From assembly GCA_004293285.1 (NCBI GenBank), contig RDYF01000020.1:1-62884 (forward strand): a stretch of 62,884 nucleotides of DNA. The letters are read 5' to 3'. Below are positions 17,426-26,135 of the stretch, one piece after another. Under the pieces are notes generated by a model that was not told the origin of the DNA, did not search any database, and worked only from the letters and a program-made list of their open reading frames with translations. The translations under genes were made by a program, and so were the position numbers. How positions within the stretch are numbered: position 1 is the stretch's first letter; each line of letters begins with the position of its first letter. Source of the stretch: Verrucomicrobiota bacterium (GTDB lineage: Bacteria; Verrucomicrobiota; Verrucomicrobiia; Verrucomicrobiales; Akkermansiaceae).

Positions 17426-18811
17426 TCACTCGCCTGCTTCTTTTTCCGACTCTCCTTCTTCCGTCGACGGCTGGAGTTTGCGGAAGTGGATTTGCCCTAC
17501 GAGGCGGTCATCGACGCTGGTCACGCGGGCTTCGTAGCCTAGGATCTCGACGGTTTCGCCTAATTCCGGGAAACGCCCCAAGAGCTGAGTAATGTAGCCG
17601 CCTACGGTCGTGACCTCGCCACTATCAATGTGAAGGTCTTCCTCAAAATCGGATAGATCGTTTAAGGTCGTGGTTCCTTCGACGACAAATTCGAATTCAT
17701 TGATGCGCGTGAATTCCGATTTATCGTTATCGAACTCATCCTGGATGTCGCCCACCAATTCTTCTAACACATTATCCAAGAAAACCACTCCGCCAATGTG
17801 ACCAAACTCATCGGCCACGAGAGCGACATGGGCGCGTTCTTTGAGGAAAAACTTCAGCAACACATCCAAGGGCATGGTCTCAGGAACCACTTTCATCTCC
17901 CGCTTGATGCGCATCAAATCGGGGTCTGGATCGTTCATCAACTTCAGCAAATCCTTGATGTGGATCAGGCCGAGCGTGTTGTCCAAATGCCCGCGCACCA
18001 AGGGAAAACGGGTGTGTTGCGATTTGAGCGCAATCTCTAACGACTGCTGAAAGGGTTGATCCGAATCGAGGTAAACCACATCACCGCGATGCGTCATCAC
18101 ATCGCGCACCCAGACTTCATTGAGCTCTAAGGCATTGATCAAAATCTCGCGTTCGATTTCCGTGACTTTCTGGTTTCGTTCGCTTTCCTCGACAAGATAG
18201 ACCAGTTCCTCGGCGCTGTGGGCATGACCGTGATCATCCGCCGGCTGGATGCGCAGCACATACTTGAGCAAGGAATTGGCCGCGCTGTTCATCAAGTGAA
18301 TCGGCAATGCAAAAGCTTTGGAAAAAAGCTGCAAGGGCTGCGATAACTCCAAAGAAGACTCCAGCGGCTTGCGAATGGCGATCGACTTCGGCACCAGCTC
18401 ACCCAAAATCACGTGCAAAGCGGTGAAGGAAATGATCGCAATGGCAAAAGAAATCGTTGAAATCAGATCCAATTGAAGAATTTTCACTCCCACCATCGCT
18501 GGGAACATTTTGCTAAGCGAAGGACCTACGAGGCTTTCGACCAGCGGCTCGCCCAAAAAGCCGAGCGCGAGCGATGCGATGGTAATTCCCAGCTGACAGG
18601 CGGATAGGTAGGGATCGAGATTGAGAATGATCTCGCGCGTCGACTGCGCCCGTCGAGGCTTCTCTTTCGCCACCGTCTCCACTTGACTAGGGCGGACTTT
18701 CACCAGCGCAAATTCTGCTGCGACGAAGAACGCGTTCAGCAACAGGAACAAAAACATCCCCGCGGGGTATTCCGTGGGCGCGGTCGCAAGAAAATGGACA
18801 ACAGTATTCAT
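17426..18811 (-). CDS. CNNM/CorC-type membrane protein with CBS pair
   Basis: The 461-aa protein belongs to the UPF0053/TlyC family. An N-terminal DUF21 (CNNM) membrane domain (FLFLLLNAFFVAAEFALVKV; ACQLGITIASLALGFLGEP; LHVILGELVPKSIAI) is followed by two CBS domains (about residues 210-330; VMTHRGDVVYLDSDQPF and LGLIHIKDLLKL) and a C-terminal CorC_HlyC domain (NEFEFVVEGTTTLNDLSDFE). Family members take part in Mg2+/Co2+ efflux; older names call them haemolysins. It follows the FmdB-like gene by 3 bp. Confidence 0.92.
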   Translation of the reverse strand: MNTVVHFLATAPTEYPAGMFLFLLLNAFFVAAEFALVKVRPSQVETVAKEKPRRAQSTREIILNLDPYLSACQLGITIASLALGFLGEPLVESLVGPSLSKMFPAMVGVKILQLDLISTISFAIAIISFTALHVILGELVPKSIAIRKPLESSLELSQPLQLFSKAFALPIHLMNSAANSLLKYVLRIQPADDHGHAHSAEELVYLVEESERNQKVTEIEREILINALELNEVWVRDVMTHRGDVVYLDSDQPFQQSLEIALKSQHTRFPLVRGHLDNTLGLIHIKDLLKLMNDPDPDLMRIKREMKVVPETMPLDVLLKFFLKERAHVALVADEFGHIGGVVFLDNVLEELVGDIQDEFDNDKSEFTRINEFEFVVEGTTTLNDLSDFEEDLHIDSGEVTTVGGYITQLLGRFPELGETVEILGYEARVTSVDDRLVGQIHFRKLQPSTEEGESEKEAGE

Positions 18812-18814
18812 GAA

Positions 18815-19075
18815 TTAGAGTTTTTCGTAGACTCCCTGATCGCGGCGCTCTAGCACCGTAAAACCGGCCTTTTTGGCATCGGTCACCGACATCGGTTTGG
18901 TGATCTGGGGAGTATTCACCCGTGAGATCAATTTCTTCACGGGATGCTTGCAAAGTGGACAAACCAGCAAGGGAGGGCGTTCGACCGGTCGTCGCAACTC
19001 AAAACCCTTCGCGCAAATGCGGCACGATAAACTCGGGTCCTCGGGGGATTCGGAAATGTATTCGTAGAGAGGCAT
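18815..19075 (-). CDS. FmdB-family zinc ribbon protein
   Basis: An 86-aa protein starting MPLYEYISE, the typical FmdB opening, with two CxxC knuckles (CRICAKGFE and CPLCKHPVKK) forming one zinc ribbon. The C-terminal tail (KKAGFTVLERRDQGVYEKL) resembles that of other verrucomicrobial FmdB proteins. The function is unknown. It lies between rpsN and the CNNM gene, 3 bp from the latter. Confidence 0.85.
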   Translation of the reverse strand: MPLYEYISESPEDPSLSCRICAKGFELRRPVERPPLLVCPLCKHPVKKLISRVNTPQITKPMSVTDAKKAGFTVLERRDQGVYEKL

Positions 19076-19076
19076 A

Positions 19077-19113
19077 AGAAAGACGCGGAGCCGGGTAGAT
19101 TCCGATCCGCGTC
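19077..19113 (-). terminator. Hairpin after rpsN, abutting the fmdB start
   Basis: On the minus strand an 8-bp stem (GACGCGGA / TCCGCGTC) encloses 16 nt and is followed by TTTCTT, immediately before the ATG of the FmdB gene. It could end the rpsN transcript or restrict readthrough into fmdB. Confidence 0.5.
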
Positions 19114-19138
19114 AAGACAAGCACAGAGTGTGCCCGTT

Positions 19139-19408
19139 TTACCAGCTTGATTTGGTAACACCAGGAATCAAACCAGCAGAAGCCATTTCACGGAAGCTGA
19201 TCCGGGAAAGACGGAAGCGACGCAAGAAAGCGCGGCGGCGGCCACTGAATTCACAGCGGTTGACCAAACGTGTGGGACTCGCGTCACGAGGAAGCATAGT
19301 AAGACCGACATAGTCTTTCTCTTTTTTCAACTTCATGCGCAGGTCGGCATACTTTGCCACAGTTGCCTGCTTGCGTTTGTTTCGTGCGATCCAGCTTGCT
19401 TTTGCCAT
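19139..19408 (-). CDS. rpsN: 30S ribosomal protein S14, zinc-free form
   Basis: An 89-aa S14 starting [20 protein letters not shown] and ending [11 protein letters not shown]. The zinc knuckles of the short S14 type are missing; only one Cys is present, in [16 protein letters not shown]. It is encoded alone, away from any S10/spc ribosomal cluster in this window, which is often the case for the C-minus S14 paralogue. Whether a second, zinc-binding S14 exists elsewhere cannot be seen. The 18 open codons upstream are not S14-like and are excluded. Confidence 0.95.
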   Translation of the reverse strand: MAKASWIARNKRKQATVAKYADLRMKLKKEKDYVGLTMLPRDASPTRLVNRCEFSGRRRAFLRRFRLSRISFREMASAGLIPGVTKSSW

Positions 19409-19492
19409 AATTCGGGACCAAAACTTAGCGAACCTCACTCGGTTGGCAAGCAAAAAGTGCATGTTTTTGTGAAAAAGTTGCGTTGCGAGCTC

Positions 19493-20293
19493 TCACAGGT
19501 GAAAATTCGGCGACTGCGCGAGAAAGCGTGCGGGATTTTCATAGCAGACTTGCTCGATGTATGCCGCACTGTGCTCGCGTTTTTTCATTTCCAGCGCACA
19601 CTTGGGCACGGCCAAAGGATCAGAAACGCCCCAATCGCAGGCGGAATTCAGCCAGAGGCGTTCCGTGCCGAGCGTTTCGAGCATGTCAATCGCGCGGTTC
19701 GGCGTGCACTTGGACTCGGGATACAAGGTCATACCGGCCCAATAGCCTTGATCAAGAACCATCGCTGCCGTGTGCTCTTCGACGTGATCGATGATAACTT
19801 TCTCGCGATTCAACTGCGAGAAATTCGCCAAGGCATCCAAAATCATCCGCGTGCCCTTTTTCTTGTCTTCCAAGTGTGGCGTGTGAATGAGGATGGGAAG
19901 GTCGTGCGTCAGCGCGATTTGCACGTGCTCCTCAAAGATGGTCAGTTCATTGCGGGTATTTTTGTTGAGGCCAATTTCGCCGATGCCCAAGACCGTCTTT
20001 TTCGCCAGAAACTCGGGAATCAAACTCATCACCTCGCGAGCGAAGACGGGGTCATCGGCTTCCTTTGGATTGATGCATAGCCAGCAATAGTGCTTGATGC
20101 CAAATTTCTCCGCGCGCTTGGGCTCGTATTCGGTCAGCTGTCGAAAATAATCGTAAAAACCTTGTGCCGACGAGCGATCGAAGCCCGCCCAGAACGCGGG
20201 CTCGCACAAGATTTCGCAGCCAGCCAAAGCGAGTTTTTGGTAGTCATCGGTGGTCCGACTGACCATGTGAGCATGGGGTTCGATGTATCTCAT
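19493..20293 (-). CDS. TatD-family metal-dependent hydrolase
   Basis: The 266-aa TIM-barrel amidohydrolase begins MRYIEPHAHMVSRTTDDY, where HAH supplies the first metal ligands. GIGEIGLN, PILIHTPH, VIIDHVEEHT and NSACDWGVSDP give the remaining ligands of the TatD fold. The SRTTDDY opening marks the subgroup that includes the EboB-type hydrolases rather than classic TatD nuclease, so DNase activity should not be assumed. It overlaps the small upstream gene by 4 bases, so the two are translationally coupled. Other ebo genes are not seen in this window. Confidence 0.88.
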   Translation of the reverse strand: MRYIEPHAHMVSRTTDDYQKLALAGCEILCEPAFWAGFDRSSAQGFYDYFRQLTEYEPKRAEKFGIKHYCWLCINPKEADDPVFAREVMSLIPEFLAKKTVLGIGEIGLNKNTRNELTIFEEHVQIALTHDLPILIHTPHLEDKKKGTRMILDALANFSQLNREKVIIDHVEEHTAAMVLDQGYWAGMTLYPESKCTPNRAIDMLETLGTERLWLNSACDWGVSDPLAVPKCALEMKKREHSAAYIEQVCYENPARFLAQSPNFHL

Positions 20294-20571
20294 GACATCC
20301 CTCCTTTCTGCGGCTGTGGTGCACCAAAGGCTCCTTGGAAGGGGGCCGACTCAAGCAAATCGGTACTGTGATCCGACAGCGCATCAAGCACGGCTTTGGC
20401 TCGGTCACTGCGGTTTTCTAGCAAAATGGGCAAGCACTGACGCAAGGCTTGATCGCGATAATCCTCAGCTCCTGGATGACGGTCCATGCGATCCAAAAAA
20501 GCGGCGAGGTCGATGAGCTTGCAGCGCGCATCCATGAAATGCAGGTCCGCAATTTTTTTCTTATCGGGCAT
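20290..20571 (-). CDS. Conserved small protein coupled to the TatD-like hydrolase
   Basis: A 93-aa predicted helical protein (HFMDARCKLIDLAAFLDRMD; YRDQALRQCLPILL) with no domain I can name. Its stop overlaps the TatD-like start by 4 bases, so a partnership is likely. The start is taken at MPDKKKIADLHF; 17 open codons upstream are hydrophobic but lack support. The C-terminus is Gly/Pro-rich. I believe similar proteins occur beside this hydrolase in other Verrucomicrobia, but this is from memory and unchecked. Confidence 0.75.
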   Translation of the reverse strand: MPDKKKIADLHFMDARCKLIDLAAFLDRMDRHPGAEDYRDQALRQCLPILLENRSDRAKAVLDALSDHSTDLLESAPFQGAFGAPQPQKGGMS

Positions 20572-20632
20572 AGCAATGATTGTAATGGCTGATGAATAAA
20601 TGTCCAAAAAAAGTATCCGCAAGGAGCAGTCC

Positions 20633-21364
20633 TCACACGCCCCGCATCAGGGAAATTTCAGCTAAGCTGATCATGCGCGGCAGCAATTCCTCACGAGGCA
20701 AGGTTTTCAACTCAGGAATCGTGACGGCACGGTCGAGAGTGAATTTCCCTGACCGGGTCCGACGCAGTGCACTGAGATGCGCTCCGCAACCGAGCTTTTG
20801 GCCGATTTCATGCGCGTAGGTTCTGACGTAGAAACCCTTGGTGCAGCGGACAGTGAACTCGACCTCTGGCAATTCGATGCGATGAATCTCATAGCCAAAA
20901 ACATGCACGGCGCGAGGCTTGCGCTCAACCTCTTGCCCCTTGCGCGCCATTTTGTAGAGAGGCACGCCATTGATTTTGATGGCCGAAACCATGGGGGGAA
21001 TTTGCTCAAAGTCGCCCAAAAACGCATCAAAGGCCGCGCGGATTTCTTGCTCGGTCAAGTCGCCGACGGGGCTCTCGGTGACCACTTCACCCTCTTTGTC
21101 CTGGGATGTTGTGGTTTTTCCTAAAGTCAGGGTACCGCGATATTCTTTGTCCTCGCTCATCAAGAGATCTTGGATCTTGGTCGCACGACCTACTACGAGC
21201 ATCAACAGCCCGGTCGCCATCGGATCGAGGGTTCCACAGTGTCCAATTTTTTTGGTCTTCAAGGCACGTCGGCACACTGCCACGACATCGTGGGAAGTGA
21301 AATCGCCGGCTTTGTCGATCACGAGCACGCCGCTCGGCTCTTCAGAAATGTCGTGTGAATTCAT
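20633..21364 (-). CDS. truB: tRNA pseudouridine(55) synthase
   Basis: The 243-aa enzyme makes pseudouridine 55 in the T-loop of tRNAs. The catalytic Asp lies in IGHCGTLDPMATGLLMLVVG. KDKEYRGTLTLGKTTTSQDKEG and KGFYVRTYAHEIGQKLGCGA are further TruB blocks. The C-terminal PUA domain is short or absent, as in the compact class. It follows nrnA by 3 bp, part of the common rbfA-nrnA-truB arrangement, although rbfA is not adjacent here. Confidence 0.96.
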   Translation of the reverse strand: MNSHDISEEPSGVLVIDKAGDFTSHDVVAVCRRALKTKKIGHCGTLDPMATGLLMLVVGRATKIQDLLMSEDKEYRGTLTLGKTTTSQDKEGEVVTESPVGDLTEQEIRAAFDAFLGDFEQIPPMVSAIKINGVPLYKMARKGQEVERKPRAVHVFGYEIHRIELPEVEFTVRCTKGFYVRTYAHEIGQKLGCGAHLSALRRTRSGKFTLDRAVTIPELKTLPREELLPRMISLAEISLMRGV

Positions 21365-21367
21365 AAT

Positions 21368-22342
21368 TTATAGCACTTCATCGATGGCTGCCAGCACTTG
21401 CTGCTTAGCTACGGACATCGGACCCGCCATGCGAATCCCCGCGGCAAGCGCATGACCGCCGCCGCCAAAACGTGTGGCGATGTCGCAAACATTGACGCTG
21501 CGATCTTTGGAACGCATCGATACGCGAATTTTCCCGCCGGGCAGTTCTTCGAAGAAAACGGCCACCTGCACGCCGCGAATGGCGCGTATCATGTCGATCA
21601 ATCCCTCGCTGTCATCGGGCTGCAATGCCAAGTCCTCGCGCCATTGATCGAGCATTTGCCAATGCGCCACTTTGCCGCAAGCCGAAAGCTCCAAGGTGTT
21701 GAGCAAAGCACGCAATAGTTCGATCCGACGATAGGGATGACTGTCGTAGGTTTTGGCATTGATCTCTCCGACCTTCAGACCGCGGTCGACCAAATCAGCC
21801 GCCATGCGATAGGTTTTGGCCGTAGTGGAATCATACTGAAAAGAGCCGGTGTCGGTCGAAACCGCAACGTAAATGGCATCGCGAGAACCCGCAGGAAGCG
21901 GCATCTGCAGTTGCTGCAAAATTTCATAGACGATTTGCCCCGTCGCGGGACTGGTGGCATCAACATAATTCACATCGCCATAGAGAGGATTGGATATGTG
22001 ATGATCAATGTTGAGCCAAACCTTCGCCTTCGCCGCGGCAAGGAGATTCTCCTCGCCCAAGCGCACGCGCGTGGCGGTATCGAGCGCGATCGCCACATCA
22101 ATCTCAGGCGCCTCCTCCGGGGGCTTGGTGATTTTTTCCGAACCAGCCAAAAAGGCTAGGCTCTCCGGTAAGCCGTCGACATTCCAATAATGCACCGTTT
22201 TCCCCATCGCTTCGAGCGAAAGCCCCAACCCGAGCTGCGAACCAATCGCATCGCCATCTGGGCGCATGTGACTCATCAGTGCGAAGGTCTGGTATTTTTC
22301 CAACCAGGTGCCGAGTTCGGCGATGCTGACGTTTTCATTCAT
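21368..22342 (-). CDS. nrnA: DHH-family oligoribonuclease / pAp phosphatase (NrnA-like)
   Basis: The 324-aa DHH-DHHA1 phosphoesterase has the metal motifs MRPDGDAIGSQLGL, ALDTATR and NIDHHISN, and the C-terminal DHHA1 glycine motif GGGGHALAAGIRM. The family degrades short RNA oligonucleotides and 3'-phosphoadenosine 5'-phosphate. It sits directly upstream of truB with a 3-bp gap, the standard context of NrnA. Length and motif spacing are normal. Confidence 0.93.
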   Translation of the reverse strand: MNENVSIAELGTWLEKYQTFALMSHMRPDGDAIGSQLGLGLSLEAMGKTVHYWNVDGLPESLAFLAGSEKITKPPEEAPEIDVAIALDTATRVRLGEENLLAAAKAKVWLNIDHHISNPLYGDVNYVDATSPATGQIVYEILQQLQMPLPAGSRDAIYVAVSTDTGSFQYDSTTAKTYRMAADLVDRGLKVGEINAKTYDSHPYRRIELLRALLNTLELSACGKVAHWQMLDQWREDLALQPDDSEGLIDMIRAIRGVQVAVFFEELPGGKIRVSMRSKDRSVNVCDIATRFGGGGHALAAGIRMAGPMSVAKQQVLAAIDEVL

Positions 22343-22403
22343 ATGGGAAAAAAATCATGCTCCAGCGAGCCAACATAGGGCAAGCGAATTCCATTGCGAT
22401 CTG

Positions 22404-23252
22404 TCAGGGCCGCGGCAGCAAGGCGTCGCGTCGCTTTTTCGCCTCGGCCAACCATGCCTCTAACGCCTCTGTTTGCTGGGACTGCAAAAGCTGCGATAAG
22501 GTCTCGATCTCACCACGAGCCTGTTGCAGCAACTCGCCCACGAGATCACGGTTTTCGAGCAAAATTTCCGCCCACATCGGCGGATTGCCCGCTGCCACCC
22601 GCGTGGTGTCGCGCAGTCCTCCACCCGAAAATCCACCCCACTCGGGCTTTTCTAGTCCAATCATGGCGCCGACACTTGCCAGCACGTGAGGAAAATGACT
22701 GACTCGTGCGACAATGGCATCGTGCTCTGTCGCACTGGTCCATGAAGTGCGGCATCCGAGTTCTCGCCAAAAATGCTCGACCGCTTGGCAGACGAGGTCC
22801 GGTTGTTGTTCGTCGTTGGTGAGCAAACATGCGGCTCCATCGAAAAGATCCCTGCGCGCATGATCGATGCCGCCTTTTTCTCCGCCCGCCATGGGATGAC
22901 TGCCGACAAAGCGCAGGCCTTGCTGCTGGAGCACAGGTCGCAGTGTTTGATGAGGCAAACGCTTCACACTGCCGACGTCAGTGATCAAGCATGTCGACGG
23001 CAGCCCCGCTGCAATGGACTGCTGCAGCAACTGCGCCATGCTGCCGACAGGCACGCAGAGAATCAGCAATTCAGCTTGGCGCACGGCTTCCGCCAAGTTC
23101 GAAGTTGCCACCATACCGCGCGCTTGAGCGGCTTGTGTCGACTCAGCGCGACGCGACCACAGGCAAACTCGACCCGCCATCACGGGAGCGAGAGCAATCG
23201 AACCACCGAGCAGTCCGCCACCGAGGACGGTGATTTTGGAAAAACCATTCAT
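22404..23252 (-). CDS. tyrA: Prephenate dehydrogenase
   Basis: The 282-aa NAD(P)-dependent enzyme of tyrosine synthesis starts MNGFSKITVLGGGLLGGSIA, a Rossmann motif. DVGSVKRLPHQTL and FVGSHPMAGGEKGGIDHAR are the characteristic prephenate-dehydrogenase blocks, with the catalytic His in SHPMAG. No chorismate mutase or ACT domain is attached. The start at 23252 removes 16 non-family residues of the longer open frame. Confidence 0.92.
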   Translation of the reverse strand: MNGFSKITVLGGGLLGGSIALAPVMAGRVCLWSRRAESTQAAQARGMVATSNLAEAVRQAELLILCVPVGSMAQLLQQSIAAGLPSTCLITDVGSVKRLPHQTLRPVLQQQGLRFVGSHPMAGGEKGGIDHARRDLFDGAACLLTNDEQQPDLVCQAVEHFWRELGCRTSWTSATEHDAIVARVSHFPHVLASVGAMIGLEKPEWGGFSGGGLRDTTRVAAGNPPMWAEILLENRDLVGELLQQARGEIETLSQLLQSQQTEALEAWLAEAKKRRDALLPRP

Positions 23253-23314
23253 GCGAATCAAATCGACCGTCGTGCGATCCACGACGATGCATCGGACCAC
23301 TCGAGCCAGTGCCC

Positions 23315-23782
23315 TTACGGCACGCGGAAATGCTTCTTGTCAGCGGGCGGATACTGAGGATCCGCGACCAAGGTTCCCGAAGCAATGCCGCGAACATCGA
23401 CCACCTTATTATTGAATGGGCTGAAAACAAAGCCCGGCTTGCCGGGAACCGCTGCAGCAACCGGATGATTTTTCGGTGGCGTCGGCGCAACAGTAGGCTG
23501 AGACGTTGGTTTGGTCGTCTCCGTGGTCACATCCGTAGTCCCCGCGTCAGGGTTGCTGGCATCGACAGGAGGCAAGCCCAATTCCTTGCGACGTTGCTCA
23601 TCACGCAAGCGCATCTCTTCGCGCTTGGCATTGATTTCCTGCTGCTTCGGATCCGTGATCTGGGCCGTTTTCTTGGACTTCTTTTTGTCCACAGGACGAC
23701 CGTATTCATCGTAAGGAACGCATGATGTGACGATGGCACTGAAAACAAGTGCAATGATTGCCAGTGAAGAAAAGCGTTTCAT
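23315..23782 (-). CDS. Hypothetical lipoprotein
   Basis: The 155-aa product has a lipoprotein signal with lipobox IVTSC (Cys at residue 21). A Lys/Glu-rich helical segment (residues 33-67), a Thr/Pro-rich linker and a conserved-looking C-terminal block follow (GFVFSPFNNKVVDVRG, then GTLVADPQYPPADKKHFRVP). The tail pattern (G-x-V-x-SP-x-NNK-x-VDV ... DP ... FRVP) recurs, from memory, in small verrucomicrobial lipoproteins. Function unknown. It lies 63 bp upstream of tyrA. Confidence 0.8.
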   Translation of the reverse strand: MKRFSSLAIIALVFSAIVTSCVPYDEYGRPVDKKKSKKTAQITDPKQQEINAKREEMRLRDEQRRKELGLPPVDASNPDAGTTDVTTETTKPTSQPTVAPTPPKNHPVAAAVPGKPGFVFSPFNNKVVDVRGIASGTLVADPQYPPADKKHFRVP

Positions 23783-23903
23783 AGTGGTGTCAGAATGCTC
23801 CCCACTTCAGAGCAAGTGGGTGGTAGGGGACGAAAATTTGCCGAAAACGCTGCTTTTCGTCAAGCTCGCATTGCTGGATCACCCACAAGATGCAGCCGAA
23901 ATG

Positions 23904-24557
23904 CTATTTTTTTCGATTCCAAGCCGAAGACGCATACAGCTCGGCGGCACGCTGATGGATCCAATCCCAATCCAGCGTCGGCGGGGTCGTCTTCACGGCA
24001 AGCGCCAATTGCTCGGCGAATCGACGACCGCGATCGTCGACTCGCAGACTCTCGCAACGCAAACTGCCTTGGTGCAACAAGCCCGACTTTCCCCGACGCT
24101 GCCCAGCTCCCGCCAGCTTGGTGCCATTGACCGCAATCACATCGTGCACCACAGGATGACGAAAGCACAGATCACTGGGCTCATCCCCAGCTTGCTCCGT
24201 CAATCGACAATCCACGCCTTCGCCAACAAGCACTTTTTCGAGAGCCTGATGAATCACGCGATAGCTCTCGGCTCCCGGCATTTCTGCCAGTTCCCAGCCG
24301 CGCGGAATGACCAAAGTATAAGGCCAATCGCTCCCATGCTCGACCAATCCGCCGCCTGTGGGCCGCCTGACAAATGTTGTCGCTTCAGGCAATTGTGCCC
24401 ATTGACTGAAGTAGCCAATGCTAACCCATTGCGGCAACCAACCATAGACGCGCAGAATCGGCCGCGCCGCATGATTCCAAAGCCAGTCGTCGATCGCCAT
24501 GTTCAGCGGTCCATCTCGCGCCACCGCATCTTGCCATAAAATCAACTCCTGAAGCAC
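23904..24557 (-). CDS. Lipoate-protein ligase A-like protein
   Basis: The 217-aa BPL/LPL catalytic domain protein attaches lipoate or octanoate to carrier proteins. FVRRPTGGGLVEHGSDWPYT is the substrate-binding glycine loop, and NGTKLAGAGQRRGKSGLLHQ contains the catalytic Lys. It starts at a GTG (MLQELILWQDAVARDGPLNM). The length suits a stand-alone octanoyl/lipoyl transferase (LipM-like) as well as a ligase without its C-terminal domain. A lipoyl synthase (lipA) is encoded at 57011, unlinked. Confidence 0.85.
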   Translation of the reverse strand: MLQELILWQDAVARDGPLNMAIDDWLWNHAARPILRVYGWLPQWVSIGYFSQWAQLPEATTFVRRPTGGGLVEHGSDWPYTLVIPRGWELAEMPGAESYRVIHQALEKVLVGEGVDCRLTEQAGDEPSDLCFRHPVVHDVIAVNGTKLAGAGQRRGKSGLLHQGSLRCESLRVDDRGRRFAEQLALAVKTTPPTLDWDWIHQRAAELYASSAWNRKK

Positions 24558-24636
24558 GGAAGCAATTCAAACGTTTTTGCGCAGCCCTGCAATTAGCATT
24601 TTACAAATGCACTTTTCTCTCTTCATTATCAGCCTG

Positions 24637-25452
24637 ATGTCGATCGCTCCTAAGCCAAACGCCGCTCTTTTCATTGCTGGTCACGGATCCACTGAGAATC
24701 CTGACTCTTCGGTGCCCTATTTTGAACATGCAGACGAAATCCGTCGACGCGGACTCTTTGCCGAAGTGCACTGCATTTTTTGGAAAGAAGAACCATCTTT
24801 CCGAGAAGCATGGTATCTCACCGATTGTGAGGAAATTTATGTTGTGCCTGATTTCATCAGTGAAGGCTACTTCACCCAAGACGTCATCCCGCGCGAACTC
24901 GAACTGACGGGGCCCACCACGCTCGTGCGCGGCAAAACCATTCATTACTGCGCTCCTGTGGGCATTCATCCATCGATGACCCAGTTGTTGCTGCGTCGGG
25001 CTCAAGAAGTGGCGCCCGATGTCGACCCCGCACAAACCAGCTTGATTGTGGTCGGACACGGCACCAATCTCAATGCCAACAGCACCAAAGCGATCAAAGA
25101 CCAATGCGAACAGCTCCGCCAAACGGGCTACGCATTTGTCCTCGATGCCTACATGGAAGAGCAACCCTTCATCGCCGATTGGCATGAATACACATCCACG
25201 CCAAATGTCGTGGTCGTGCCCTTTTTCATCGCCGATGGCCTCCACTCCTATCAAGACATCCCCGTGCTGCTTGGCATGGAATCAGAGGTCGGAGCCGCGG
25301 CCAGCCAGCGCGAAGTTTTCCGCCATAACCCGCACGAACTGCACGGACGCAAGCTTTACTACTCTTCCGCCATCGGCACCGAACGCCTGATTGCCGATGT
25401 CATTCTTGACCAAATTCACGACTTTGACCAACAACACCTTTGCCACTCATGA
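24637..25452 (+). CDS. Two-domain CbiX-type sirohydrochlorin chelatase
   Basis: The 271-aa class II chelatase consists of two similar halves. The N-half opens with ALFIAGHGSTENPDSS and the C-half with LIVVGHGTNLNANSTKA; each has the HGS/HGT metal-ligand histidine. VVVPFFIADGLHSYQDIP near residue 195 carries another candidate metal-site His. The family inserts Fe2+ or Co2+ into sirohydrochlorin. Three in-frame starts exist (TTG 24577, ATG 24607, ATG 24637); the last gives a family-like N-terminus. It overlaps the next gene by 4 bases (ATGA), and that gene is of the DR2241 type often linked or fused to CbiX. Confidence 0.88.
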   Translation: MSIAPKPNAALFIAGHGSTENPDSSVPYFEHADEIRRRGLFAEVHCIFWKEEPSFREAWYLTDCEEIYVVPDFISEGYFTQDVIPRELELTGPTTLVRGKTIHYCAPVGIHPSMTQLLLRRAQEVAPDVDPAQTSLIVVGHGTNLNANSTKAIKDQCEQLRQTGYAFVLDAYMEEQPFIADWHEYTSTPNVVVVPFFIADGLHSYQDIPVLLGMESEVGAAASQREVFRHNPHELHGRKLYYSSAIGTERLIADVILDQIHDFDQQHLCHS

Positions 25453-26135
25453 CACAACAACAATGGCTTGAATCCCTCTTGTCCCAAGGCTTTCACCGCA
25501 TGGGACAAATCGAAATCCGTCGCGCGCCCGACGACAGCGACTCGTTCTGGCTGTGCCATGAGGACGACCGAGAAATCCTCAGCGGACAAGCGCCGCCCCC
25601 TGAGCATTTCCTTGTTACCGAGAACCCCTACGATGCTCGGGACATCTCGACCTACTCCGCCGAGCAGGAGTATCGCTTTACCAAAGGCCAAACCAATCTT
25701 CGCGGCGGCTGGCTAATGAAAGTCAAAGGCACCGTTCAGCTCTTAGCAGCCTTGGATGCCTTTTATCCGGCCTGTTTTGGTCTATGGGTTGCACAAAAAC
25801 GCGGCACTTTGGAGGTGCAAACTCTACGCGATAAATTGAATCGACAAACCGGCATGTATCGCTTCGCCCGCAGCATTAGCGACGAAGGCGCTCAAGCGCT
25901 GGTGCAGCAAGTCTGTGGTCCTGCTCACCAATGCGCGAAAAAAATCCTTTGGAAGATCGATGAAAATACTCCACTGGACGACAGCGAAGCTTCGCGCTTC
26001 AACGGCATCAGCAGCGGGCTCTCAGAACCGCAAGCCATCCCCTTGCTGTGTCGCGAAGCCTGCAATCACTTTGTCGCCGAATGCCGCAAGGCATCCAAGC
26101 GCGAGTTTGAAGCGAAAGCGGCCGCATCCTCATGA
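25449..26135 (+). CDS. DR2241-like putative 4Fe-4S protein
   Basis: The 228-aa protein resembles the DR2241 family found with or fused to CbiX chelatases. The N-terminal part contains TYSAEQEYRFTKGQTNLRGG. The C-terminal part has a cysteine set suited to a 4Fe-4S cluster: CGPAHQC at residues 156-162 and CREACNHFVAEC at about 202-213, with LW between them. It is coupled by ATGA overlaps to the chelatase upstream and nadD downstream. The role is unknown, perhaps electron or cluster supply to tetrapyrrole metalation (inference). Confidence 0.75.
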   Translation: MTQQQWLESLLSQGFHRMGQIEIRRAPDDSDSFWLCHEDDREILSGQAPPPEHFLVTENPYDARDISTYSAEQEYRFTKGQTNLRGGWLMKVKGTVQLLAALDAFYPACFGLWVAQKRGTLEVQTLRDKLNRQTGMYRFARSISDEGAQALVQQVCGPAHQCAKKILWKIDENTPLDDSEASRFNGISSGLSEPQAIPLLCREACNHFVAECRKASKREFEAKAAASS

